A DNA stretch of 64,000 nt from positions 4,516,204 through 4,580,203 of the forward strand of contig NC_061785.1 of NCBI RefSeq assembly GCF_022458985.1. Reading direction: 5' to 3'. Made by a program: the position numbers and the translations under genes. How positions within the stretch are numbered: position 1 is the first letter of the stretch; every line of letters starts with the position of its first letter. The notes below the pieces were generated by a model. That model searched no databases and was not told the DNA's origin. It worked only from the letters and a program-made list of their open reading frames with translations. This document shows positions 1 through 45,000 of the stretch, one piece after another. This stretch comes from Mugil cephalus. Its lineage: Eukaryota > Chordata > Actinopteri > Mugiliformes > Mugilidae.

Positions 1-222
1 TGGAGGCTAGGTCAACACCTTGTGCTGTTATTTATGTCGTTTTTAGATGTTCTTAAAGGATTTATGTGTGTCAAGGAGTTCAGGGAGTGTCATTGTTATG
101 GGGTGGGGGTGTCTGTTCTGGTGTAGGTGGGTCCAAAAGTTTCCCAGCAGAACATTAAATTGTCACAAGTTGCTTTTTTACTTCTCCTGTCGGTGGTGTT
201 AATGTTGTGGCTGATCGGTGTA
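1..222 (+). mobile_element. Family A inverted-repeat element, left-truncated by window edge
   Basis: Contains the family's internal phrase (aggtcaacaccttgtgctg), the AACATTAAATTGTCACAAG block, and ends with the terminal TGTGGCTGATCGGTGTA. The other end lies outside the window. See the family A finding for all copies. Between 223 and 1013 I see no gene; part of it is GC-rich with homopolymer C runs. Confidence 0.6.
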
Positions 223-1013
223 TGTTAGACTGAATACCGACACTGTTCATTACCACCCGATACCTGCCCCACCTTATCCTTTAATAAAGTCCTTCTTCGA
301 CGAGCCCCACGTCCCCCCCGTCCCCTTCCCCTCTGTCTCTTCTCCCACTCACACACTGAGGCCCACTGTAGCAAGGGGCCTATTCATGAGGCCAACAGAC
401 AGCGAAGGGAAACACAAAGAGCTCCCCACACGGTGGAGTGGGGCCGCGACTTCAGCGCTGACCCCTGAAGGATGTGTGTGGGCTGCACCCAGACACAGCC
501 CCCCCCCGGACTCCAGCGCAGGCTCCTCCCTATTTCTGAACTTGACCTTTCGCTAAACTCCCAAAACAACCTCAAACAGACTCGCGACTGTCAATGGCAG
601 CCGGATGAAGCGGACGGACGAACGGCTCACAGTCTGAGTGGTTGTCTGGCTTCTGCCAGCTAGAAACCTCTGAAACGTCTCTCCCATGCAAAATGCTGGC
701 GTGCAGCTTGAGAAACAAAAGGCAGGCAATCAGAGCTTCGAACTAAAATCAGTATTAAAAAAGGAAGGGGGTTCAACAAGTTCTCCGCCGTAAATCCAAG
801 TGTAATATTCTGAAACATGTCTGGAAACTTCACAGGCTTTTATTACTCATGACTCTTCTCTTCCCCGGCGACGGCAACGCTGACAGCTCTGGTCTTAAGC
901 CACTGTTTTAATACTCCTAAATATCGTTTCACGCCAAGAAATGTGTTATAAGATTTAAAGGAATTTTTATTTTGCTGTAAATCTGAGTCCCTCTCGTCTG
1001 CCTGTGCTTCTAG

Positions 1014-31800
<30,787 letters not shown>

Positions 31801-32120
31801 AAAAAAAAAGGAAAGAAAAAAGAAATCCTGGTGTGGCAATCATTTGTGAAAATGTCTCCCTCTGCCTTTAATTCTGCACATTCCTGCAGAAAAAAGAAAA
31901 CGGTGACTTCATGTAAGCTGCAGCTTTAAAACATTTACAGGGTGATTAGAGTCCCACTAATGGTGATAAAATATTTATGAGGGAGGTTAATTTGACAGAA
32001 CTGTGTTTGTCTGGCAAATGACGCGTTAAAATGTTCATATGGCTATGAATTTAAATGACTAGTCATTATATATATATAATTTAAAGGCTCAACTGGTGCA
32101 CAATGAGGAATAATTAAGTT

Positions 32121-32126
32121 TTTATT
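32121..32126 (-). terminator. vwa2: vwa2 candidate poly(A) signal
   Basis: AATAAA on the minus strand about 465 bases past the vwa2 stop. It would give a 3'UTR of about 32100-32591 and leave roughly 300 bases to the afap1l2 cleavage site. Other weak AT-rich signals nearby could be used instead. Confidence 0.4.
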
Positions 32127-32591
32127 AAAGCTGGACCATTTTTTCCCCTCTTTTCCCAAAAGTGATATGTACTAGTTAAGTATGTCTTATTAAATTTCAT
32201 ATAGAGCTAATATAAGTGATAATGAAACATATAAAGTATATATAAATACATCTGGATACATCTTAAATCAATTAAATTAATTTAATTGTAAAACATAGAA
32301 AAAAATATTTAAAATGTGCAGCTCTAGAAGGTATTTTTCTTGGTTGTATTAAGAAAGAAAGATGCACCGATTATACATTTAAAAAATAATAATAGAAAAC
32401 AATGACACAGATACACACTGTAACATAAAAGTTTACATCCTTGAATAGTCAAACCACAAACCAGTGAACACAGGAGCAAACGACAAAAATGGACAAAGCA
32501 GCAGCAGCAGCAGAGACACAAACTGAACGCTGCTTACTCACTTTCCATTTAGTCTGCTGTGGACCTGCAAACATCCTCGGTCCATAATAGT

Positions 32592-33014
32592 TCATATATG
32601 TTTCTGTGTGAAACTCGTGTGGTTGGGGGCGTGTCTCCGGCGGTGCTGTTTGTAGTGATGCAGCAGCTCCTGGTGGCTCTTCCTCTGTCTGCTCTTCTTC
32701 CTCAGACCGGCGGGTCTCGGGAGGTCCCCTCTGGACGACCCCCTGCCGCTTCCTGCAAACAGACCACAAAGAAGAAATTTATCTCTGCATCGAAACCATG
32801 AGTGATAAACAGATAAGACAAAAAGGGGCGTGAGTAAGAAGGGATGCTGATTAATAAAAAGGTAAAGACAGGAGGACGTCAGAGGACTGACTCGTTTCAC
32901 AGTGAGGTCCCTCGTAGCCTTGGCACTGGCAGCGGAAGCTCCCTCCTGACATGATGCAGACGCCGTCATTCATACATGGGTTGGGTTTGCACAGGTTTAC
33001 CGGCTTCTTCACCT
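32592..33014 (-). CDS. vwa2: vwa2 EGF-like domain 2 and basic RGD-containing tail
   Basis: Exon 32892-33014 encodes EGF2 ([26 protein letters not shown]). Exon 32592-32752 encodes a 53-residue basic tail beginning [14 protein letters not shown] and ending HTSFTQKHI, then TGA. Human VWA2 ends soon after EGF2 (FLRRP), so the tail is longer here. A second frame of the last exon is also open, but the donor phase at 32892 selects this one. Confidence 0.82.
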
Positions 33015-36000
33015 CTGATGGGAAGAAAATATGAAAAAAAAAGCTCTTATTACAGCGCTATGAGGATCTATTTATGTGTTTTCTATCGTTAGGTGGCTGC
33101 AAATGTGTCCTCATGAAACAAAATGCAGAAAAATAGAACCGAAAAATCTCATCTCCTTGACGGGGCGTTGCTCCATATAAAATATTCATTTAATATATTA
33201 TAATATTCTGCATATGCATCCACAAACTGAATAATCCATCCTGTGTATTATGTTAAAACAGTCAAAATAAAATGTAGAAGTGGTGTTTCTAGAACCTAGT
33301 CACCTAGATATGTATTATTTTACCTCCTAAACGCAAGCATTTATCAATTAACGTAGCAAAAATTAGTGTATTGTGAAGAAAAATGCAGAAGAATAGGAAC
33401 GAAAAACACAAAACATATGATGCACATGGGATTTTTATGACAATCCATAGAAGAAATGAAAACCGGCTGTTCTGAAAAAGCTCTGTAATAGACAGACACG
33501 TTTTACCTGAACACAGCATCTGCACCAGAACATCCTCAAAGTACTTGAGGTCCTCGTAGGACGGCACCGAGATCATGTGCTCCTCCGAACCGGCGATCTG
33601 CATCAGCCTGTCCTGCTGCACGTCTCCGATGCCGATCACAAAGACCGAGACCCCGTTGTCTCTGAGCCTCTGAGCCGGCACCACGGCGTCGTCCCCGCCC
33701 GAGCCGTCCGTCACCACCACCACGGCCTTGTTGACCCCGGGCCGCGCGCCGTTCGCCACCGTCAGGACGCTGGAGTGGACGTGGAGCAGAGCGGCGCCGG
33801 TCGACGCCACCCCGCCCGCGTAGTCGGCCTCGCCCACGGCCTTGAGGATGGCGGAGCCCGTCTCGTGGGTGTCCAGGCTGAAGACGGTGGTGGCTCGCCG
33901 GCTGTAGGTCACGAGGGCCACTTGGGCCACGTCGCGGTTGATGTCGAACTGGACGGTGATGCTGCGCACGAAGTCCTGCAGGGTGCCAAAGTTGTCGCGG
34001 CCGACGGCGCCTGAGGCGTCCAGGGCGAACACCAGGTCTACAGCCTGACCCAGGCAACCTGCAAAGAAAAACAAAGCATGAAAACATTGTATACTGCAGC
34101 ATTCTAACATCTGAACATCCATTTTTTTAAATGAATTACTGGATCTTCGTATTATTAATTTTCAGACCAGGAATCTATACAGTATTTTATAACATTATAT
34201 ATATTTATACATATATCACCTATGTACAGTTGGTGGCAATAACAGCCACGTGGGATTTCTTTTTACTTTTTACTTGCACTGTAAAGTAGCAAATGTAATT
34301 ATTTTTGGTGAATTGCCAAATTTGAACCCTTCTGAACAGGAGAAGTCACCAGGATTGTAAAATGCATTGTTACTTAGTGTCATTTCTGTGCATTCAAGAA
34401 ATGCAGTTATAATTGGAGTCAATGGGGCACAAAAAAGCCACAAACACTACAAGAGGGAGTTTTAATGAAAATCTGATGCTGCACAAAAACTAAATATGCA
34501 TAAAAGTCATTTATGCTGCTAATCTTTGACATATCCAAGACTGATAACAGGTAAAAAAAAATAAAAATCTCCCGTTCCCAATCATTTTTTTATATTGAAA
34601 TATGTCATTTTGTGTGTTTTTCCTCCATGTATGTGACTTTCTGAATATTAATTCAACAAATTCAAAATTAATATTTAGTAGTTTTGATCAGTACTGAGGT
34701 TGATTAATAGATTTAAGAAAAAAAATTAACAAATGTTTGTCGGATATATTTTTTACAGCAGTCAAAGTTAGTGGTTTAAACCATAGACTGTATATAAATA
34801 TGGACTACACCTCCCCATTTTGTTGAAAAAGAAAAAAGATTAACGTGTATTTTAGTGTTTTAGTTTGACCCAAGTCCCGCCCACTAACATGGAGGGGGTG
34901 GAGCTTATGACCTATACTGCAGCCAGTCACCAGGGGGAGCTCTACTTGATTTGGCTTCACTTGTGAGGTGCGGTTCCATGTCTATGGTTGGAACATGCAA
35001 AACTAAATTTAGAAGTGGTATTTCAAGAACCTATTAACCTGGACATGTCCGAGGGATAATCCAAGCATTTATCATTGACATGTCGAGTATTTCTTAATTT
35101 CTTGGCTGTACTTATCCGACAAACTAGTGAAATATACAGCCTGCGAAAGACGATTTTGCAAATGCACCAACAAATCAAAAATTCCATGGGCAGTTTTTAT
35201 AGCATAAGAGAAGTTTAAGTAAGTGTAGAGATTCACATGCTTGCCAGTGGTTTGCCAGTGACCTTAAGGTGGCGCCAATGTGCCGTGGAAGAAGACCGCT
35301 CGCCCGTAAACATTTTTGAATGTTTCAAACTTACAAATGTTTTATGAGGAATGTTTATTGGGCCTCAGTGACCCACACACTGAGCGCATTCTAGATGCAG
35401 GATTTAAACGTTTGTTTACAGTCCTCCGTTGGCTGGGTCAGTACCTTGCGTATCCACGCTGCAGATCTTGGCCTTGAGCTCCGGGATCTTGGCAGTGAGT
35501 CTGTCCGGTGACGTGTAGGTGAGCGTCCTCTGGGGGTTTCCTGTGATGTTATTCAGCTGCCCCTTCAAGCCGTCCGGTCCCACTCCTATGAGGAAGATCT
35601 CTCTATCCCGTGCGTACTTGGACGGCTCCACCACCTCGTCGGCGGCCGGGGTGGCAGTGAGCAGCACCACCACGCGGGGGAGGTCGTCCGTGACGTCGGC
35701 GTAGACCGGCGCGCTCACAAAGCCGTGGCGGGTGACGTAGCGGAGGGCCTGGCCCGTCAGGGTCTCGCCGCCGACCTGCTGCAGGGCGTCCACGGCCTTC
35801 AGAAGACCCCTCAGGTTCCCTCTGAACTTCCCAACCTGGGCCTCGACTCGCGTCTCGCCTCCGAACACGGCTAGCCCGACTTTGCTGGGGCTGTCGGAGC
35901 CGATGACGGTCTGCAGGAAGCGCTTCAAGAAGGACTTGAGTCGGAGGAAGCCTTCCAAGCTCAGCGTGGTCGAGCCCTCCAGCAGGAAGAGCAGGTCCAC

Positions 36001-39000
36001 AGAGCAGTCCAGAGACAAGGCCGCGGCTGCGGACAGACGGAGGCTTTAGTTCAGGCAGCTCGTCCTCTATCTATGAATGTGCCGACATTATACCGACCAC
36101 AGTGTGGGTCTTCTCCATAGCCGGGCGGACATACGCAGCGGTAGCTCTCTGCACCTTCTGATACGCAGGTTCCTCCGTTCAGACACGGCTGAGAGTCACA
36201 GGGATCTGGAGGGAAGAGGGCGACTTTTACAAACGCCAACCAAGAAAGAGAAGAGGCAGCAGAAACTTAAAAGAGAGGAGGTTACCCGGACAGATGGTCC
36301 TGTGGCAGACGGTCAAGTGGCGCTTGTAAACCTTGTTGTACCTGCAAACAACACAGTTTTAATCAATCATTTTTAGTTTCGTGGCTCAGTTCCACAGGAG
36401 CACGACTCTACCCTAAATATCGCTCTCTGATTGGCTCTCACGGTTGTGAAGCTACTTGCAACTTGCTGCTAGTTGGACAAGACAGGAGGCGGCAGCGCAT
36501 TTATCCGCAACCATAAGTGTAGGTTGTCAACGTGTTTTGGCCTTTGTTCTGCCTGGGTCAGGTCAGCAAGAAGGATTTTAATATAAGTGGCGTCATTAAC
36601 ATGCACATTTATATTTATTTATATTTGTTCCTGTTTGCGTGTGTGTGTTTTAAAGGATGTCCCGTATTTTGGAGTCAAAGTGTAAGTTACTCAAAGGGTA
36701 TATAACTGTAAAGGCTCCAAAATGCAGATAATGAATAAAAGACAATATTTAATGCCAAAGAGATACATTTTTTAAGTTATTTTTGCTTATTTTCATGTAT
36801 TTGTGAGGAAGAGAGCAACTGTTTAATGCAACATCTGAGGTTTTATTGTATACTCCCCCGTTTCTATTCTGGGGAATAAATTACACGTAATAATTGTGAG
36901 AAAGTAAAAGCTTTCTCACCACCAAACTCCATCTCTGTATCCCTAATCTGTTCATATGTCATGCATCAACGTATTCTTGTCAGGAGACAGTAGAGAGGTT
37001 GGAGATTCACAGATGAGGTCAAACAATGATGGATATGTTGGTCTTGAGATTCAACATTGTGACAAACACTGAATAACCACCAGTGGACACTAATCCGCTT
37101 GTTCAAAGGTTCAAATGTAACCTCAGGGTTTTCTTTGAAGTAGCCTCCTTGTCTTTCATTAGTTGCTTTAACCTATAACGGTGCAGAAGAAGGTCTAGGT
37201 AGAAGGTAGAAGAAGACGTAGTAGCAGCAGTTCTCATTCTGCTATTTTGTGCAACGTAAAATAAAATAAAAAAAAAAAAGTTAATTTTACCATGATTGCG
37301 CTTCATGTGCCTCAGGGAATTCCACTGTGGTAAAGTTGCAATGTTCTGTGAAATTAATTTTGTCAGAGGTCATTTTAATTTGCCCCGGGAGGAATTACAC
37401 TCACTCCCTTTTCTATTTATTTATTTATTTTTTTTTATTAACACCCTCACACTGATGCAGCACATTGAGACGTGGGAGTCGCCTTGATTCACAGCTGTGA
37501 TGTGGCTCATTGAGCAACAGGAGGCCAGTGGTGCAGAGTTAGCTCTGTTACTGTCTTCTGAAGATTTAAGAACTGGTCATTTAACCTAGAATTTGTCAAA
37601 ATAGTTGTTAGATATATATATATATATATACACCGATCAGCCACAACATTATGACCACAGACAGTAGAAGTAAATTGCATCTTGTTCTGCTGGGAAATGT
37701 TTTTTCTCCTTTGTGAAACAGAAAGTGTTCCCTGTATATTTTACCTGTAGTAGGGACACAGAGACGTGTAGGGGGAATACCCTTTGGAGCCTTTCCAACA
37801 CATGAAATTCCCCTGCAGCTCTTTCACCGTCTCCAGCGTCTTCCTCTCACACGGGAACGACTCCACCTGACAGCCTGGAGAACCGGAGGACACAGTGAAT
37901 AATGAGTTTTGTAGATATTTCGGTGTTTGTTGTTTGTGACTGAAGTTCGGCGAAAGCGTTCCGACCTGGGGGTGTGGCCCCGCAGACGGAGAAGGTGCTC
38001 AGCGTGGTGTACAGGCCGTTGACGGCGTCGTGGAAATGCTCGGCGAAGAAGACGTGGCTCTCCGTCGGCTCGCTGGCCACGGCGTGCAGCTCCTCCCACC
38101 TGGGAAGCAAACACACATGGGAAATTAGATTTGCAACAAGAATTCATGTAATATATTCATTATTAAGATTATTATAGTCCGCTTGTACTTGGGGTAGCGC
38201 AGGCCCACGGCGAACAGGACGACGCCGGCCTCTTTGAGCTGGGCGGCCGCCTGCACCACGTTGCCCTGAGACTTCCCGTCCGACAGAAGGATGGCGATGT
38301 GCGCCACGCCGGACGAGTTGCGGCCGCCCGGGAAACCCTTCCTCAGGACGTATTTAAGAGCCAGGCCCGTCTGGGTGCCGCCCCCCCTGGGAGTTTGGGA
38401 AAAGAAAACGGAACAACTAGAGCAGAGGCCTTCAATGTTTTCGAGAGATTAAGCAGGGACTAGTCTCCCAGAGCTGAAGAAGATACTCGGATGAGTGGCG
38501 AAACTTCTTCAAGAAAGTCCAGCTGCCTTTATTCAACGCCTTCTGGATAATCAGAGAGATTTTACAACCCACCCTGCAGAATTAGAGATTATGCACTTTT
38601 CCTGCAGAAGTCTACTGCAGCTCTCAGTCTGCTCTCGGTCAGATTCCCTCTTTTACATCTTGGATGGAAACTGTTATGTTGGATCAGTTTCATCACCTCA
38701 GGGCTCATGAAACCCATTTGTATTTTATTTTTTTAAACAGACATAAATCTCAGTCAGAACAGGAGCCACAAAAACCCTGAGGAAGAAAAAAAAAAAAAAA
38801 AAAACATGTTTTGCAGCTCTTCAGTGAGAAAGCAACAAAAGCAGTGATGCGGTTAGATGCCGTCCTATCGTATTTCCTATTTTCCAGTATTTTTCCTGCC
38901 CTGAAACTAAAACCCTGCCTATCTGGAGCTTGGAGGCCTTGAAGATGTAATGTAGACACATCAAAACTCAGACACCTGTTTGAACTAAGGACAAAGAATG

Positions 39001-42000
39001 TCTTCCTCTCTCTCTGTCCATTATTACGCTGATGCAAAATGTGTTAAAACGGTGCAGAAATAATGAGAAAATCGACATACAAACCTGTGCACTCACAACA
39101 AACACCCACATTTGGTCAAATTACCTTCCTCTTCCTCGGCTCCTCCAATATCCAGCGACCACCTGTGCTGTGGCTCTAATCTGAAATTAATTTGTTTTTT
39201 TCCCTCCCCGGGGAGCATTCGGCCGTACCTCGCCTCCCCGACGTGGGCACGTGACGAGTGTTACGGTGCCAGTTTTAATCGAAGCCAGAACGCTTCAAGG
39301 GAGAGTTTTTGAGCAGAACCAAAAAGGAGACGGCAACGGAAGATTCTGGATACGCTGAACCCCAAACACCCCGCAAATCTGGTCCTTTAGAAAGGATTCA
39401 ATGAGCTTTTTGTTTTTTTTTTTAAGTCCCATTTAAAAGAAGAAAGAAGCACATAGTTAAAACCTAAAATTACTTCTGAGAAAAGTAATAATTTAGGCAC
39501 ATTACTGAATGTTGCTCACAACTCTGACTAAAACAGGACGACCCCTAGTGGAAACAAATAAGAATAGCAGCTACTTTTAAAGAAAAATTGCCTTTAATGC
39601 CTTTTATGTAGTTTTTGCACATTGAAAATTCATCCTGTGGAGTCAGGTTAGACTTTAGTTTGCATGTTCTCCCCGTGTCTGTGTGGGTTAAACTTGCACA
39701 GTGTGACTGTGACGCGTGGTAAAGATGGAAAGGTCCTAAAAATGAAGTGTCAGAACAGGAAGACTGGTGCAAAAAAAAAAAAAAGGTGCCGTATCCGTTG
39801 TTGTCCCCAATTTCAGCCTTTTATGCATGAGAGAAAAAAAAACTGCACGCAGACTAGTTATTACGGTAGCCGGTTGCGCTGCTATTGACATTACATGAAT
39901 AAATATGATAAAATAAATGAAACCATAAACGTCCCTGTTTCTTTATTTCATCTTGATAATATAAAAATGTCATTACTTTATCCTAATAGATGTTTTTTAA
40001 TCATAGAAAGTTACCTCAACCTGTTAATTTACTCTTAAGTCCAAGTGGATGTTTGTGCCTGAAATACTGAGATATTAATTTTACACCAGATGTACTAACT
40101 AAACCCAGTTTATTCAGTTTGACTTTATGAATTAAACATGTGCTTATAAATCATTTTACACATCCATGATTATTATTTATGTCTTGTAGTAACTACTTCC
40201 ACCCTATAACCCAAACCAAACCACTATAAGGCTCATAGACAGAGACGAGAGGAGCCCCTCACCTGTAGGAAACCTTCTTCATGCGTTTCTTCAGCTCTTG
40301 TTTGGTGGAGCACGAGTCCAGGGAAAACTCCAGCCGGGGAGTGGAGCCGAACTGAATGACGCCGACTCGCACCTGCACGAGGGTGAAATCACAAGAGCAA
40401 ACGAGTGACGTGAGTGATGCGAACAGGGAGCAGAGGTGAAATAAGAAGAAAAAAAACACAAACCTTATCCGGTCCGACGTCTAGAGCCTGACAGAGTTTG
40501 ATGGCGTAGTGTTTGGACCTCTCAAAGCTGCCCTTCCCAACGCTGTAGGAGCCGTCCATGAGGAAGAGGACGTCCACGGCTGCAGAGCACTGCATCACTT
40601 CCAACGCAATCACACACAAAAAGACACAGAGAAGACCACGAATGAGTTGCATTACATTAGGTTTAGTGGATTATCCCCGTTAGTTACCTTCGTATCATAA
40701 AAGAAAACTAACTTTCCAAAGCTACTTCTTTATCCCATCAGTGCACACATTAAACTATTACCAGGGGAAAACTTTCTCCGATGCATGTCGCTGCAGGAAG
40801 AAACAATCTGTGGTGGTGACGGTGTCACGTCAGAATGTGCAGCTGACTGAACGACCACCCACCGCCTCCGGTTTACTGATTATTACAGCCAGACATGTCG
40901 TCGTTCCTACTTCTGCCGCGCTCCTTTCATCTACCTTTGGCGCACACAGTGCAGAGCTGGACGGTTTGTGTTTGTTTGTTTGTGTTGTTTGTGTCGGGGT
41001 CGGCGTCGCACTCACTTTCTCCCGCTGAGTTGATCTTTAAAATGTTGTCATGGCTGGTGTGGATCTCCTGCACGGAGGCGCCCTCCTGAACTGAGAGGGA
41101 CAAACAACATTTACCCAAAGAGTTAGCTGACACACAAAACCCAGTATTACACCGATCAGGCATAACATTATGGCCACTAACTGGAGTAGTTAATAACATT
41201 TAAACCATCTTGTGACAATTCAGTGTTCTGCTGGGAAACTTTTGGACCTGGTTTCAAATGTGTGGATGTTACTTAGACATGTAGCACCCACATAGACCAG
41301 ACCAGCCCCCCCCCATAGCAATGACACTCCTTGATGACAGCAGCCTTCTCCAGAAGGATGCACATGAAAAACACTCAGAAAAAACATGATGAACAGCACA
41401 GGGTGTTGACCTGGCCTCCAAGTTCACTAGATCCCAAACTGACCAGGTATCTATGGGGTGATCCACAGAGGCCCCTCCCTTCTAAAACCCCCACTAACAA
41501 CATTTTGTTACCAGACACCACAGGACACCCTAAAAATAGCTTATGTTCATTCTCTGATGAGTCACAACTGTTGTGGAGACACTAAATGATATTACGAAGG
41601 TGGTCATAATGTTGTGGCTGATATTGCAGATGGATAATGTGGGTACACACATTCACACAAGGGCACGCACGCAGGGAGCTCTGACCCGTGCACTGTCATT
41701 TGGAGCTGTCGGAAAAGTTAAGTAAAGCCGTAAACTCTCCGCCAGAAGCCAACACAAACTCCAACTTGACCCCTCGTGCGACGGATAATTGAGTTTTCAA
41801 AGCTAATGGGAGCGGACAAGAGAGAGGGAGACGACCATTCTCTCGGTCCTACTCGCTGAAAGGACGTTCGTCTATTCAGGCTAAACGTAGGGCTCAGAGA
41901 GGAGGGACCGGGACATGTGATTTCCTGCAAACATGCCCCGTTGCCCCCGGGAACCCCAACAGGTCACAGATAGAGGGGCATGTGTCCCGCACTCAAGTGT

Positions 42001-45000
42001 TTTTTTATTTTTTTTACAAACATGCATCAGTGCGTCTCTTCAGTCGGGACACAGAAAGACATTTAGCTTTGCTCTGTTTCTTTCTCGCAATTTATGCACA
42101 TGAAATAAGCTTTATGAAGTCATCAGAGCGAAGACACCGTCGACTTCACTGCAGCAGATTCCCTTTTAGCAGGAACATTTTGGGGATTCGTAGCTTATTT
42201 GTTAAATGGTGCAGGGATTTTTTTTTATTTATTATTATTATTATTTTATTGTCGATCAAAATAATCCCAATACCTCACCAATCAGCCACAACATTATGAC
42301 CACTGACAGGCGAAGTAAATAACATTTAAACCATCTTGTGATAATTCACTGTTCAGCTGGGAAACTGACCTGACATTCATTCATTCATTCATGTGAATGT
42401 TACTTAGACATGTAGAACCCACCTAGACCAGACCAGACACCCCCCACCCCATAACAAATCTCGCAAAACCGCAAAATCTTTGGTTGATTAGACATTTTTT
42501 ATTTTTTAAATTTCCCCCATATAACTTTAAATTTCTTTAAATACACAATAACATGAATCCAACTTATTTTAGTACAGGGATAAGGGTTAGCTTAATATTG
42601 AATGCAAAAGGATAATAATAATATAATAATTTAAACTCATTGTTAGCTAGTGGACACTTTAGTCTGCCATCTAGTGGTAGGAAAGGGTCACTACAATAAT
42701 CGGTAAAAACATGGATTCATCGGACGATCACAGGACAAAAATGGATGAGGAACAAAACCCCATCAAATTCTACAGTTAAAACGTATTTATTTATGCTTAT
42801 TAACGTTTCTAGTTTGATATGACTCACAAATTTAACAAATTTTTATCAATAGCAACGAGCTACGACCTCGCTAATTAGCAAGTACTCGTTTGAGGACGTT
42901 CATTATTCAAAGTTCTGGTTTTACTCAGCCATGTTCAGGTATTAAATTAAAAAAGCTTGCAATCTTGTCACACATTGGTGAGTTTATTAGAATAGAAAAG
43001 ATGAAATAATCCCAGTGTCCACATATGAGGACACTGTTTTTTGTTGTTGCCAGATTTAAGCTAGGTAATGTAGCTCACACAAATAAGACCAAACCCAAAT
43101 AAATTCAGTGCACGTTTTGTTTTGTTCTTTTTTTGTTGCTTGATGATGCTTATTTTTTTATACATCTTAGTTCCTCCTGATCCCAAATACCTTGGAGAAA
43201 TTAAAAATGCATACAAAACAAAAGCTAGTAGTACCGAACCAATTCACCGGACTGTGCATCATTCTTTATTTGCTTTCCAGGAAATCATTGATTGATAGGA
43301 GGGAACAGAGACGCACGAGGTCAGGAAACATTAAAGAAAACTAATGATTACAGAAAAGCAGCACCTGCAAACCAGAGGCCTCCGACCTCTCGACAATCCT
43401 GAACCTTTCATCCGCCCGCCACTTCCAACGTCATCCCGGCCCCGAAGCCCTCCTGACAGGGAAAGTTTAGGGTCTTGGCAAGCGGCTTTTCCTGGAGGTC
43501 AGAGGGGCCCCCAGTGCTCTGAACAAAAAGCCCGTCTGTTCTGCCAAATGACCGCGTATCTTTAACGTCTGTGAAAGAAACGGTAGCGGGGAAAAAATCG
43601 GGAGGCAAGATAATGAGCGTAAATCCTCCGGTTGAGGAGTCGATGCCCAGTTGGCATTAATCCCATCACCGTACTGGAGGGGATAGAAGCAAAATTCCCT
43701 TGAAATCAGGACCAAGAACTGGGCTCGTACCTAGCCATGGAATTTAATTTGACAGGCTGGATCATCACGGATAATAACATGCAACATGTCATCTGTGTTG
43801 TCAGCACAGGACGAAGGGGAGGGCCACAAAGACAAGACGAAGCAGTCTGGTTTGCTCAAGTTCAAAGTCTTAAAAACGGGCAGTAATAAATACTTAAGGT
43901 GGTGCTAAAGCTGTCATTTTTGAAAACAACTCTGGGATTATACTGCCCCCACGACTCCCTTCCCTCTTCCCTCTTCCCCCCCCGGGTGAATACCGACACT
44001 CCCGGGTCCGAGAGAACAACTGACGATACGCTATAAAAGCGATGCAGAACTTGGCCTTGCCTGGAAACAAGCAGCACTTTTGAGCACGAGGAGGCAGGAA
44101 ATCACTTTGAAGAGAAGATAATGGGAATTCTTCAGCGGTGGAGACTTGACAAGTCGAAGCAGTAAAACACCTTGTAAAGACTCTCAGGTTGTCAGTCGTC
44201 ATGCGTTTTCAACCACGCAGTGCAACGCAATCGGAAAACGCTTAAGTTAGTTAACTTACATTTTAATTCCTCTCACAATATCTCTGATTTTAATGACACG
44301 GGTGGATTAAAGCAGCGCTTAAAAAGCGTCCTCACTCTGAGGGCTGTGAATGCCGGAGACGCACAGAAGGCAAAACAGTAATAAAATCAATCAACCGACC
44401 TTGAAGAAGCAGGAGAGTTAAGAGGGGGAGGCGGATATCAGGGAGCATGTCGGGACAACCTGGAATGAAAAACAAAGGCTTAGCAGGAATATAAAAACGA
44501 GAACCACTGAAAATGCTGTGAGAGAAGCGTTAAAGGCGACAGGGTGCGTGAAAAAAGTGTCAGACAGGAGGAGCCTTAAAATGAAAGTGCTAAAAGGTTT
44601 TTGGTTTCACAGTGGATGGACATTCACATCATCTGAAGATATAATATGTCACGATATGATATTATCGCGATAATATTGAGTATTAGCGATACATTACTTT
44701 CATTTTAAATGATAAATAACGTTCTGGTTTTAGTTCAGAGACCCTGCGTCCTCATATGGGGACATTAAGTTTTATTGCAGCTTATTCTGCTTCATTTAAA
44801 CCCATTGTCCTCGCTAGTGGACACTTTAGTCTGCCATCTAGTGGTAGAAAAGGGTCAATACACCAGTCGGTAAGAACATGATAGCCAGAGACGATCACAG
44901 GACAAAAGTGGCCAATGAACAAAATCCCATCAAATTCTAAATTCAAAAGTTATTTATTTATTCTTATTAAAGTTTCTAGTTTGATATGAAATTTAAGCTG

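Noticed and set aside
218..556. Possible afap1l2 first exon
   Set aside because: No ATG followed by a short family-like peptide and donor; sequence begins in a family A repeat.
32449..32769. Alternative frame of the last vwa2 exon as main C-terminus
   Set aside because: Donor phase of exon 32892-33014 places the ribosome in the other frame, ending at 32592.
33536..34102. 188-codon minus-strand frame in the VWA3 exon
   Set aside because: Arg-rich out-of-frame reading of the GC-rich exon; the VWA frame is clearly the real one.
34781..34987. tRNA-derived SINE
   Set aside because: No A/B box arrangement or poly-A tail; inverted CCATAGAC ends fit a DNA MITE better.
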